Shown piece by piece: positions 47,985 through 59,031 of a DNA stretch of 64,000 bases. Source of the DNA: Anaeramoeba flamelloides (lineage: Eukaryota > Metamonada > Anaeramoebidae). Within the stretch, counting starts at the first letter, position 1. Each line of letters opens with the position of its first letter. The stretch is taken from positions 1,803,001 to 1,867,000 of the forward strand of contig JANTQA010000070.1 in NCBI GenBank assembly GCA_027625915.1, written 5' to 3'. The notes below the pieces were generated by a model, which was given only the letters and a program-made list of their open reading frames with translations, did no database searches and was not told the DNA's origin. A program made the translations under genes and the position numbers.

Positions 47985-48222
47985 TTTCCCTAGTCCCATT
48001 ATAAAAGTAAGAAAAGGCTTTTTTTTTATTGTTTTTTTCAAATTAACTTTTTGGAAATATCTTGTATTAATAGTTTCGAATCAAGTATTTGGTTATGTTT
48101 TAAATAGTAATTGTTTTACATTTCAGTAAAGCTTTTGTTCTTTCTGTTTTTGAAAAAAGGAGCTTAAAAAAAAAAGAGAACAAAAAATATACATTTTTTG
48201 GTTTTATACTAGGACTAGGGAT
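47985..48222. mobile_element. Small inverted-repeat element, about 240 bp
   Basis: TTCCCTAGTCCCATTATAAAA-like sequence at the left is mirrored by TTTTATACTAGGACTAGGGA at the right. It is noncoding. Confidence 0.6.
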
Positions 48223-48339
48223 TTTAAAAAACTATAAAGTTCTTCCAGCTTAAACACAAGAATCATATTCCATGATTTGAGTACACTCATTAACAATTTA
48301 AAACTACTTGAAAGTTCTAATTCAAAAAAAAAAAATATT

Positions 48340-49440
48340 CCTTTTAAAAAAAAAAAACGATAAAATAATTTGAAATTCAGAAACTTAAGGGACTAGTAAC
48401 TCTTATTCATTTTTTTTTTCCCAAAGGTAATAGACTAATTGTTTACACCAGGGTACAATTAAACTTAATATACAACTTCATTTATCAACTTTAGAGAAAT
48501 GAATTACTATTTTTAAAAGTATTCATTTTAAACAATGTAATTTTCAGATCAAAAGATCAAGATCCTTTTTGTTAATCGGAATTTTGGGATCAAATTAGAA
48601 AAAAAAAATATACCAAAAATTGTAATTTTGAAGTAATCTCACTTTGAGTAATTTCTGAGTGTCTGTATTAATAAATAGAATTGAACCTTTAATCTTATTT
48701 TAAAAATACAATAAAAATAATTCAAATATTGAATCCTTGAAGATCTAAAAAAATTGATCATTTCTTTTATTCATAAATATTTATTAAATTTCTTGAAATT
48801 TAAGAGTTTAGAAAATATTTTTTTATCAAGCATTAAGAGTATAAACAAGGAAATGTTTATATTAAAATCAGTTATTTGATAATATCTAGTATTTTTTTTT
48901 TTTTTTTTTTTAGATTTATTAATATAAATTCAATTTATTTGTTTGAAAATCTTTAAAAAATTGAGAAATAAAACTAAAGTTTATTGATAAATTTAATCTT
49001 TGTGTTGTTAATAACCCACTTACTGAAATAATTATGATTGAGATTATTAATTATTGAGGAAAAATAATCAAATTTAGAATTATTTCTTTAGATTATAAGT
49101 TGAAATTTCCAGGTTTTAAAAAAGTATTTTGGGAGAATTTTTAATTAGATTGTTTGTTTTTTTTCTCAGATTTTTTTATTTAAGAAAGAGAAAAAAATGA
49201 TTTGAACTGTTCTTTGAATCAAAAAATTATTTTTTTTAAGTTTAAAATAATTATTGGAATTTTTTTGAAATTACGAACATTTTTTATTCTGCGTTATTTG
49301 AGAACTTAGTGGTTTTACTTTTAAAGTGTACTTTTGCACTCCTCCTTTACAGATATTAATTTTTATTTTATCTTCAAAATGAAATAATTTGTTTTTTGAA
49401 ATAATTTTGAAATATATTGAATTTTGAACTTTTCAAAAAT
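48340..49440 (+). repeat. Dispersed repeat Rep-6, copy b
   Basis: Partner of 36955-38082. Its right end CTTTTCAAAAA abuts the TA of the Rep-2 MITE that follows. In copy a the same string continues into GAGAAAAATG, and here GAGAAATTTG resumes after the MITE. Confidence 0.75.
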
Positions 49441-49441
49441 A

Positions 49442-49915
49442 CAGTGATCAAAATAAAGTGTGCACAACGACTATAATCCGTGTTTCAAAATATTATCCGT
49501 GCTTTTTTTTATTCTTGTACCAAGGCAACATCCAATCTACTAACAAATAGTATACATAAGTTCAAATCAATTTTGAAAGTAAAGTACTGGTTATTTAAAG
49601 TAAAATTTAAATTATTCATGTAAATGTGAAAATTTTCCATAATATTCTCAATTTTTTTGAAATTTTTTGTTTTTTTTATGATTAAAATTTTATTAAAAAT
49701 TAACTCTATTTTTTGAGATAAATTTTGCAATTTGATTCTTCATTTTTAGAATTTCTTTTTAAATAATAGAACTTTAAGAAACCAATACCATATTTTTTTA
49801 GGGTTTATTATTGGTTTCTTTCATTGGTTAATGTATTGGTCTTCTATAACAAAAAAAACGCTTTTTATTTTGAAACATGTATTATATTTTTTTGCACTGG
49901 TTATTTTGACTACAG
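49442..49915 (+). mobile_element. Tc1/mariner-like MITE Rep-2, copy b (uninterrupted)
   Basis: 474 bp, starting CAGTGATCAAAATAAAGTG and ending CCAAATAA-type mirror TTATTTTGACTACAG. TA is at 49440-49441 and 49916-49917. It is highly similar to 19663-20623 and carries the empty target of the Rep-3 insertion. Noncoding. Confidence 0.88.
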
Positions 49916-50265
49916 TAGAGAAATTTGCATCAACAATGTTAAAAACAATATTTCATTTTTGAAAATACCATCAAAAGTCAGTTTACTCTTTTAGTAAATA
50001 GATTTTTACACTATTTTTCAATTTCAAGATGTGTAATTTTTTTTTTAATTTGATAGGAAATTTACTTGACGATTTTTTTTATGTTTACTCTTCCCTTAAA
50101 ATAAAAAGCTACTCACTATTTTAAAACAGCTTTAAAGTCCCTATTTGATTTATTTTTTAATATTATAAATCCTTTTATTGTTTTGTTGACTTTTTTTTCC
50201 TTTTTCACTTTTAGAACATAGTTAACGTTAAAAATTTTAGAATTAAAAATTTTATTTTTTTTTTA

Positions 50266-51930
50266 ATGCTCAGTCAACCAAACATTGACATAAACACCCT
50301 TAAAAATAAAAGGTGTATTGTTTTCGATCTTGAGACAACTGGTTTTAAGGATTCTTGCATTGTAGAAATTGGTGCTGTTGAAATTGTAAAAGGGAAAATC
50401 ACAAGCAAGACTTATCATAGCTTGGTTAATTCAAGAAAGCGCAGTAACAATATTGCTTATCGTGTTCACAAGCTGGGATGGAGGGAATTAAAAAATGCAC
50501 CAAAGATCAAGGAGGCAATACCAGATTTTTTGAAATTTGTGAATGGTGATATCTTAATTGCCCATAATCTTGCTTTTGATTACGGGGTGCTTACTAGAGA
50601 AGTGGAATTTGTTTCCGGCTTTCAATCAACAACAAAAACAAAAACAAAAACAACAACAAAAACTACAACAAAAAAAACCAGCAAATCAAAGCACATTAAT
50701 AATAAAAATTCAAAACAAGATCAAAAAAACTTGGTTAATATCTTGCTATCTGAAAAAATGACAAACAGCAATCAAGAAAATCAACAGCTAAACCACCAAA
50801 CAACAAACGAGATCATAACTCGCGAAGAAAGGTTTCCAAATGAAGATGAAAAACAACCTAAAAACAATAAGGAAGAGTCGAATCAAAATCAAAAATCTAC
50901 TGATCCAAATTTCGAAATTCAAGACAAAAATTCCAATAGCACAAACCAAATTCAAGAAAACAATAACCAAACACAAACAATACATAAAGAAATTAATTCA
51001 AACCAAGAAAACAATCCCCAAATTAATACTCATCAAAAAATTGAAAAAGAAAATATAAATCAATACAAAATTATTCAAGGAACTGACAAAGAAAAACAAA
51101 AAACAAAAAACCAAACCAAAACTAATGAAAAACTTGATGAAAACAAAAACAAAACATGGGAATTATTTAAAAAAAGCCCGACTTTTTGCACAATGCAACA
51201 CAGCAAACAATTATTTTTAAAATCAGGCTTTCGGTCAAATTTAAATTTTTTGTGTGAAATTTTTGGGATTCAAATCCCAAACGGAAGATTAAACATTCGG
51301 CATAGCGCGCTCGAGGATGCACAAATGACGGCAAAATTGCTAGTAGAATACCTGAAAGTTGATAGCCAGCCAAATTTAATGGAAAATGCAAAGAAAAAGG
51401 GTAACAAAATAATGGAGGTCATTAAAAAACAAAAAGAAAAAGAAAAACAAGAAAAAAAGAGACTCGAAAAACTTCTTCCAAAAAATCAAAAAAAAGTGCA
51501 ACAAAAAAAGAAAAAAAGTCAAAGGAAAAGGAAATTTAATTTAATATGCACAGACGAAAAGAAAAATAAAGCACTCCATTTTTTCAATAGTTCGAATTTT
51601 GAAGAATTGCGAAAGGCACGCTTTATTACAAAAAAGAAAGCAGACACAATTTTAAAATTAAGGCCATTTTCAACATTTTGCTCAATGATCAAAAAAATCG
51701 ATTCCTCAAAAGGGATCACCTCAAGAGTAATTGAAATTTGGATTGAAGACAGAATAAAAGAGGAAAAGAGCAAGAAGGATAACGACAAGAACGATGATGA
51801 AAATAATAATCAGAAAAATGAAAATAATAATCAGAAAAATGAAAGCCAAGAATCAGAAATCAAAAACAAAACAGAAAAGCTAATCAATAAAGAAACGACC
51901 AGCGACATACTACAAATAAACAAAAATTGA
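50266..51930 (+). CDS. DEDDh 3'-5' exonuclease with Asn/Gln-rich insertion and HhH-like tail
   Basis: Single exon, 554 residues, start preceded by a T tract. Exo I is VFDLETTGF (Asp21, Glu23), exo II is IAHNLAFDYGVL (Asp105), and exo III is RHSALEDAQMTAKLL (His346, Asp351). These are the DEDDh residues of the DnaQ/polymerase III epsilon-like family, which remove 3' nucleotides using two metal ions. Between exo II and exo III an insertion of about 175 residues (121-296), rich in Thr, Lys, Asn and Gln, interrupts the fold. After a Lys/Glu-rich helix, residues 437-499 (FNSSNFEELRKARFITKKKA, then RPFSTFCSMIKKI) look like a helix-hairpin-helix DNA-binding unit. The tail is charged. A nuclear DNA role is likely from the HhH, but the substrate is not proven; RNA is possible. 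Confidence 0.88.
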   Translation: MLSQPNIDINTLKNKRCIVFDLETTGFKDSCIVEIGAVEIVKGKITSKTYHSLVNSRKRSNNIAYRVHKLGWRELKNAPKIKEAIPDFLKFVNGDILIAHNLAFDYGVLTREVEFVSGFQSTTKTKTKTTTKTTTKKTSKSKHINNKNSKQDQKNLVNILLSEKMTNSNQENQQLNHQTTNEIITREERFPNEDEKQPKNNKEESNQNQKSTDPNFEIQDKNSNSTNQIQENNNQTQTIHKEINSNQENNPQINTHQKIEKENINQYKIIQGTDKEKQKTKNQTKTNEKLDENKNKTWELFKKSPTFCTMQHSKQLFLKSGFRSNLNFLCEIFGIQIPNGRLNIRHSALEDAQMTAKLLVEYLKVDSQPNLMENAKKKGNKIMEVIKKQKEKEKQEKKRLEKLLPKNQKKVQQKKKKSQRKRKFNLICTDEKKNKALHFFNSSNFEELRKARFITKKKADTILKLRPFSTFCSMIKKIDSSKGITSRVIEIWIEDRIKEEKSKKDNDKNDDENNNQKNENNNQKNESQESEIKNKTEKLINKETTSDILQINKN

Positions 51931-54900
51931 TGATTAAAAAAAAAAAAAATAAAACAAATAAAACAAACAAAAAAAAAAATGTGGGCGCAACATAATAAAA
52001 TTAGAGAATTATGAATTTCGAATATAAATTTACTTATTATTTAAGCATTTGTATTTTATTTTTCTTTATTATTTTTTTCATGTGGTAAAAAAAGAAAACA
52101 CAAACAAAAAGAATTTTGAGTTTAAAGATCAAAAAAAATAAATAAAATTGGCTATCCATTTAGAAACAGTAAAACGATTTAATTATAAAGATCAATACAG
52201 TCACAGATATTATAAATAAAATTAAATCGGATACAAAATTAAATAAAGATGATTTCAAAAAAACAAAACCAATTTAACAAAATTGTGGGAACATTCCATT
52301 GAAAATTATTGTATGTTTTTAAATAACCTTTTAACTTAGGAAAGGATTGTAATAAAAAAACTTTGATTTTTTATTTATTTTTATTTTTATTATTTTTTTT
52401 TTATTGGAATATTTTATTTTTCTTTTTATTCCCTCTCTTTTTTAACACAAGAATTAAAATTCAATATATAACAGTAATAATCACAATCAAATATATATTG
52501 AAATTTAAAATAATAATAATAATAAAAATGAGAACACATAAACCATTTTTCAGTCAAATGGGCCCAGCTATAATGGGTGTGAATTACATTTGTTAAAAGG
52601 GTTTGAATGGATATTAAAAGAAAAGAAAAATTCTTTTTTGGAAATTTCGAAATTGAAATCATTTTTAAACACATTTCAAAATTTTTTCTTTTTTTTTGTT
52701 GAAACCTAATTCATTTTTGCAAATTTTATTTTATTGCAAGATCGGTATATATTTGGTCAAAAAGTGTTAAACTAATGTTATTAGAAAAGTGAAAATTATT
52801 GTAGAGAAATGATATTTATTTCTATTGGAATTTTATTTGATCTTTAATTGTAGAGATCAAAATGAATATTGATGTTTTTCTGAATTGGAACAAAGAATTT
52901 TTGTTTTTCAGTTTTTAAGAAAATATATTTATTTACTTTTTACTTCTTAATAGTGCCGTTTACCCTTTGCCGTGTCGAATTGTCCTCATTTCTTATTTGT
53001 TTTTCGAAGGTTAATTATAAAAAAATAATTGATATTTAAAACAAATGTTTTGCCACTTTTGGGTTACAGAGTATATAGATACTATTATCAACAAAAGACA
53101 TGTTCAAGTATTTTTATATACCAGATAATATATTTTATTTTCTTTAATTTTGATTTAATAAAATTTCGGAGGATACCGGATGACATGCTTAGTTTCACAA
53201 TTTATCAGAAAAAATAACTTTCAAACATTAAACTAGAATTTTACCTCTTAAATACAAGAATACATAATAATTTGAGAATTTCGTGAAAAATAGAATTATT
53301 TTGTAAAAAGCTTACTTCGCCTGGAAAGTCATTTTCTATCAGAAAAGGTAAATCTACCAAAAAAAATAATTTTCCGTATATAATTTTGTGAAAAAAAATA
53401 AATAATCATTTTTTAATCTATTTATTTTTCTTTTTAATCTTGATGAATTTTTCAGTGTTACCAATTCATTATAATAATTAAATTCTTTTTCAAAAATCAA
53501 ATTTATATGATGATAACCTTTTTTTGATCAAAAAACCTGCACTTCAAAGCCAATTAATATACACAAATACAAAAAATACACAAACAAAAACCTAATAATT
53601 ACAAAATAAAAACAATTTTAAATACTATTTTAACCCGATTGACAAATTTAAAAATCCTTTTATCATCTTAAATAACAAGTCAAAAAATAATATCATTTCT
53701 CAAAATAACCTAATATAAAATGATTCTATATAAACTCGATTTCACTCAATGTACCAGAGCCAAAAATGAACAATTCATTATTTTTAAAGAATCTACCAAA
53801 CTTTGGATTTTTAAGAAATCAGAGAAATAATAAACTTCGGATTAGAGTCGATAATCATAAAAGACAATCTAAAAAACCCATAAATTTCCAAAAAAAAATA
53901 AAATGTTAAAAAAAATTTTGTGCCACTTTTAGTAGAACATCTCGTGCAAATTTCCCAAAGAAATTCCAAAATTAAAAATACTTACAATAAGAATTTTTAA
54001 TTGTAAGTGTATGAATTTAATAGGAAAATACAAAAACGGAATTTTTTACATGTTAATTTGAAGTTTTAAACGTTTTTTTATCAAATTAAATTTTTAAAAA
54101 TACTAACAAAAATTAAAAAAAAAAAAAAGAAGAAAGAAAAAATTTACAAAATGAGAAAAAATGATCCGATCTAAAAATTGAAATTTTAGTTTGAGAAGAA
54201 TAATGAATTAAAATCAAAGAATATGTTCTAATTCTTCAATAAAACTTGAACGGTTTGACTGAAAGGGTGTTTATATAAAAGGTATATCCGGAAAAGTGGG
54301 GAAAATTCACTTTTTAATATATTTATTAAAAAAACCTCCAAGGGGTATTTAAATATACAGAATAATTAACAACCATTTAAAGATTCTTTTTAGTAATTCA
54401 ATTTGTTTTTGAGTAGGGCATTACATAAATAAACGCTATTAAATTTTCTGATCCCGATTTTATATGATATTTCTTAGGCATGAAAATTCGTTGTTTATTT
54501 ATTTCTTTTTGATAGAAGCAACTGTTTTCAACGCATCTTTAATCTCAAGAAAATTTCAAATAAAAATAAAAACAGTTAATTGTTTGTAAAATCATTCGTA
54601 TCCTTTTCATATTTCCATTTTTTTAATAAAATTTCTGGTGAATTGTTTTCTCCAAAAAAGCACTATTTTTTTTTTTTCATATTTTGGAAATATTTCATTG
54701 AACATGTTTTGAAACAATTACCATAGTCATTGATGTAATTGGCCTTAATGTTAAACTTAATTTGATATTATCAATTAACTAATATCCCAATAACAAAGAT
54801 GATTTTTTATTATAAGTAATTTCAAAAAAAAAAGTCCCGCAGTTTTGGAAATGCCTTAAATTATACTTTGTATAATATATATCCTATGAAAGTTATAATT

Positions 54901-57887
54901 ACTATAACATTTGTTAAAAAAAATTACACATATATCTGGATTACTAAATAAGAATTTTCAATTATTGTAATGCTTCTCAATATTAGAAACATGCAATACA
55001 TTCAGAATAATTGTTTAAAAAACTTTTTTTGTCAATTTTTACCCTTCTTTTCATTATTTTCCATTTTAGAGTATTTCAACATTAACTTTGTTTTTGTTTT
55101 TTTTTTAATTAATTAAAGATATCTAATGGATATTTATAATTGTTGAACGGAATATAACTTTTGAAGGTAAAACACCTTACAAAATTGTTGAATTCTTGTT
55201 TTCGGTATATTTATCCCGGATTGATTGTTTATTAATTATATATTTACCACTAAATTTATATTTTAATTTTTATTTATAAAAAAATTCTTTGAATTTTCCA
55301 CTAAATAATTTTTGAGTAACTTTATAAATTAAGATACAATTAAACTTTTTATATCTTTTATTTTGTTTTTTTTTTTGGGACGATTATATTTTTTTCATTT
55401 AGGATCTGAAACAAAAATTTATTCAATTTGATCATTTTTTTTTAATTTCAATACACCCTATTTATATAGAACTTTGGTTGGGGACATTAATACATTTTCA
55501 TCAAGAAAGCAACATTTCTTGAAAAAAAAAAACAATTATTATCAGGAAAAAAATACCGATTTGCAAATAAGTATTTATTAGTTAAAAATGGGCCATTTGC
55601 TAAATTTTCCAAATATCAAAGAATAGGTCACATTTAGGGATTAAAATCACCTAAATAGCAAAAAATATTATCTTTTGTGTTGTGTAAAGTCATGTTTTTT
55701 TTTTTTTTTTATTTGAAGATAGGTCTTTAAAATGGTATTAATATTAAAAATATTTTAATATGGTTAAAAAATGAATTTATTGTTTTCACTTTAAATTTCG
55801 ATTTGTAAATCCATTGGCTATGCACAACAATAACATTAACTTATACCAAAAAAATAAAATTTATTTTTCCTTTTTCGGGGATAGTAAACCTTAAAGGTAA
55901 TATTTTTAACTATTTTTTTTTTTTTTAAATTTAAATTATTGGGATACACTGTCACTTTTATATGAAAACCATTTAAAAATAATATACTTGTATTTAGGAC
56001 TTAATTATTTGAAAAATTTATTTCTCAATCTATCCATAAAAAAAGTTTAGATAATAAATTTTGATAATTTGTAACCTTAAGATAGAGTTTTTATACTGAT
56101 TCCAGGAAAATTTTATTTTTTTTATTGCAATCTCAAAATAATTCAATACATCGAAAGAATTAAGGATTATTTGAATTTTATGGATACTGAATACTATTTT
56201 TCCACCTAGTGACATATTTGTAGACTTATAAGAAACTTGTTCTAAGGAATCTTGCTAACTTGATAATTTTAGGCTTTTTTGCAAAATTTTGAGTCGTTAA
56301 AAAAATTTCCCTTCATTAAATCCAAATTGTTCTCAACAAATTTTGAAGAAAAAAATTTCATTAGGAAATTGTCACTCCAACTTCTTTTCAAGTATGTTAG
56401 AGTGTAGCGATAGAGTATAAATATACTTAAAAAGAAAGTGGGGTGGGATTTTCTTAATATCAAAAAAAATAAATTTTTAATTTTGCCTTGTTTTATTAGG
56501 GAAATTCAAAAAGTTTTTGGATCAATAAATGATTTTCCAGCAAAAACCGAAAAAATTCAAAAATTGCAATATTTTTACTTTTCCTAAATTCATTGTCTTT
56601 TAAAGCTTTTTTTTTTGTTTATAGTATTTTATTTCAATCCTCATTGAGCATAAAAATAGAATAGTCCTTAACTAGATTGAATAATCTCAAAAAAAAAAAA
56701 AAAAAAAAATTATTTCCTTTTTTATTGTCAAAAATTTTTTATTCGAATTCTGATCAAAAAATATAATTTTAACGATCAAAAATAAACAAATTTCATATAT
56801 TAAATGTTTTTACTCGGAATTTATGATAATTCAAGATGTAAAAACTTATTTTTTCTTTTGATAAGAAACTTTGCCACAATCAAAAGATAATTTTTTATTG
56901 GGTAATTAGAATAATCAAGCAATAAAGATCTATATAAACGCGTTATTTGTTATTTTTTTTTACCTTTATCGGAGTAAAAAAAAATAAATCACTAAAATTA
57001 ATTACCAATAATAAACTCACTGTGTAATATTTTAGATATAAAATTAAATGAATATTGAAATCTATACATTTTTATTTGATGAAATGTCATTAAGTTATTG
57101 AGTTTTATTGTGATTGGCAACTACCCGCATTTAATTGTTCGAAAAGATACAAAGAAAATTTCAATTTAATAACTTTTAAAAACACGATAAATATTGTATT
57201 TTTGGGCAAAATAAAAATTATTATTTAATGTTTAAAATTAAAAAACAATCGTTAGATATTTATAAAAACTTCAATATCGGAAATATATAAAAAAATAAAA
57301 AAACAAAATTATTTTATCAAGAATTTTTTATTTTTATTTTTTTTTTGGTTATTTTATTATCTAATGAAGATTCATTACAATAAAAATTAATTTAGTATTT
57401 GGGTAAGAATATTATCTTCAAATTTATATTTTTAAAAAAATCTAAATAAATTTAGCGTTTCAAATTCCACAAGATATAATTCTGTTGAATAACGGGTCGT
57501 CAAGATTAAATATATAAAACATGTTAAATATTTTTATTCTTTTTTAAAATTCAATTGGTTTCTATCATATACTAGGATTTTTTTCTCTGTGGCCTCGATT
57601 ATTTTAGTAAACCTGGAAAGTGTCGTATTTTTTTGTGTATATTTCACTTTTTATTAAAATAACTTGTAAAAATAATATATTGATTTTGATAATCGTCTTA
57701 TTCTAAAAAAAAAAAAAATCAATATTGTATTCAACTATATTGTACCCCTCTTTAATCTCTGTCATCTGTTTTCATTTTTAGATATTTTGAAAAACTTTTT
57801 CAATTCCAAAATATCAAAGAATTTATTTTCTAAAAACTCTATATAAAAAAATTTAAAGTTTGTTATTTTTACAATTATTGATATATT
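51931..57887. other. Long AT-rich intergenic, no gene recognised
   Basis: Nearly 6 kb without a convincing coding segment. A lone Rep-5-like tip sits near 52550 and a CAGTCAAA-type tip in opposite orientation near 54257; these may be ends of decayed elements. Long first introns in this genome mean part of this could be an intron of a minus-strand gene. Confidence 0.4.
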
Positions 57888-58370
57888 GGATTGAAAAAAA
57901 CACTTGACCCGAAAAAAAATCACTTACATGGTTTTTAATTGTTATTTATAGGAAAGCTATGAAGAATAATTTCAAAAATTTTAGAATCCAGCTTTTAAAA
58001 TTATCACTCACCACTTATTAGAATGACTGTTAATTAAATTACACTTGTTCAAAACAACATTCAATCGATCCAAAAACAAGTATAAAAATTATCAATTTCC
58101 AAACTCGAGCAAACCTTCCTATAAACCCATATTGTTTTTCAAAAAAAGTAGATCTACTTTGGTTATCGAACAATTCAATTTTTATTCTATTTAAAAACGT
58201 TTTAATAAACTTTAGGTCGGTTTATTACTGTTTTCTTAAAATAATTATTTTGTTATAAAAAGAATTTGATTTTAAATAAAAGCATTGGTAAAACAAATTC
58301 CCAACTTTCACTAACTACTCAAAGGCCTAAACTTTTATACTTTTCATGTCAGGCATTTTTTTCAATACCA
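57888..58370 (+). mobile_element. MITE Rep-4, divergent copy b
   Basis: It shares with 25101-25584 the order CACTTATTAGAATGA, CTTGTTCAAAAC, CATTCAA, TTCCAAACTCGAG, TTGTTTTTCAAAAAAAGT, CTTTAGGT, GGTTTATTACT and TTTTCATGTCAGG. The terminal repeats are eroded. Boundaries approximate to about 5 bp. Confidence 0.75.
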
Positions 58371-58942
58371 TATCAATACCTTGTTTAGGAATTTTAAGTT
58401 ACATTTCACAAATTATACTCATTTTAATCAAACAATTTATTGTTGAGAATTAATATAAGGTGATGTTTCTGTTGATAATGTTCTCTTTATCTAATCATAA
58501 TAAAAAATTGACTTTATTGATTGGAATTCTTTTAAAAATACTATTTTTATAGGTACCCCAATGGTTTTCACTTGAACCAATTTCAAGACTATAAAATTTT
58601 TATCAATTGGTAATTATAGGACTTGAAATTTACACGGTCCAAAATTTCATTGATTTTTTGTTTTTTTTAATTCTCACAAATTCCTTTCTTTTCAGATCAT
58701 TCGTTCATACCACTACACACCAATACAAAACAACCAAACAAACGAATAAAAAACATAAATTATATTATATTTGCTTGTAACCCTACCGACAAAAAAAAAG
58801 CAAAAGATAAGGGAGATGAAGTGAAAATTTCCTCCCATTAAATCTTTAAATATTGGTATCTTGATGAGGATTCAAACTTGGAGTATTTATTAAATTGATT
58901 AACAAAAACTGATTTAACATTACCTATGTCGTTGTCGACTGC

Positions 58943-58980
58943 CATTGGTTGGTTGGAAGTTTAAATTTTAATAAACTTTA
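58943..58980. other. uORF or divergent first exon upstream of the LIMR gene
   Basis: On the plus strand ATG at about 58926 opens a 12-codon frame (MSLSTAIGWLEV) that closes about 65 bp before the LIMR start. On the minus strand the same GC-richer patch reads MAVDNDI followed by GGTAATG, a donor-like site. Either a regulatory upstream frame or a tiny first exon of a divergent gene would explain the base composition. Confidence 0.3.
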
Positions 58981-59031
58981 AATCATTTTTAAATATTTTT
59001 TTGTAAAATATTTTTTTCAAAGACTTTCACA

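Noticed and set aside
52546-54275. A 1.7-kb transposon bounded by CAGTCAAA tips
   Set aside because: Only about 11 bases match between the two ends and no similarity continues inward, so the pair is probably unrelated.
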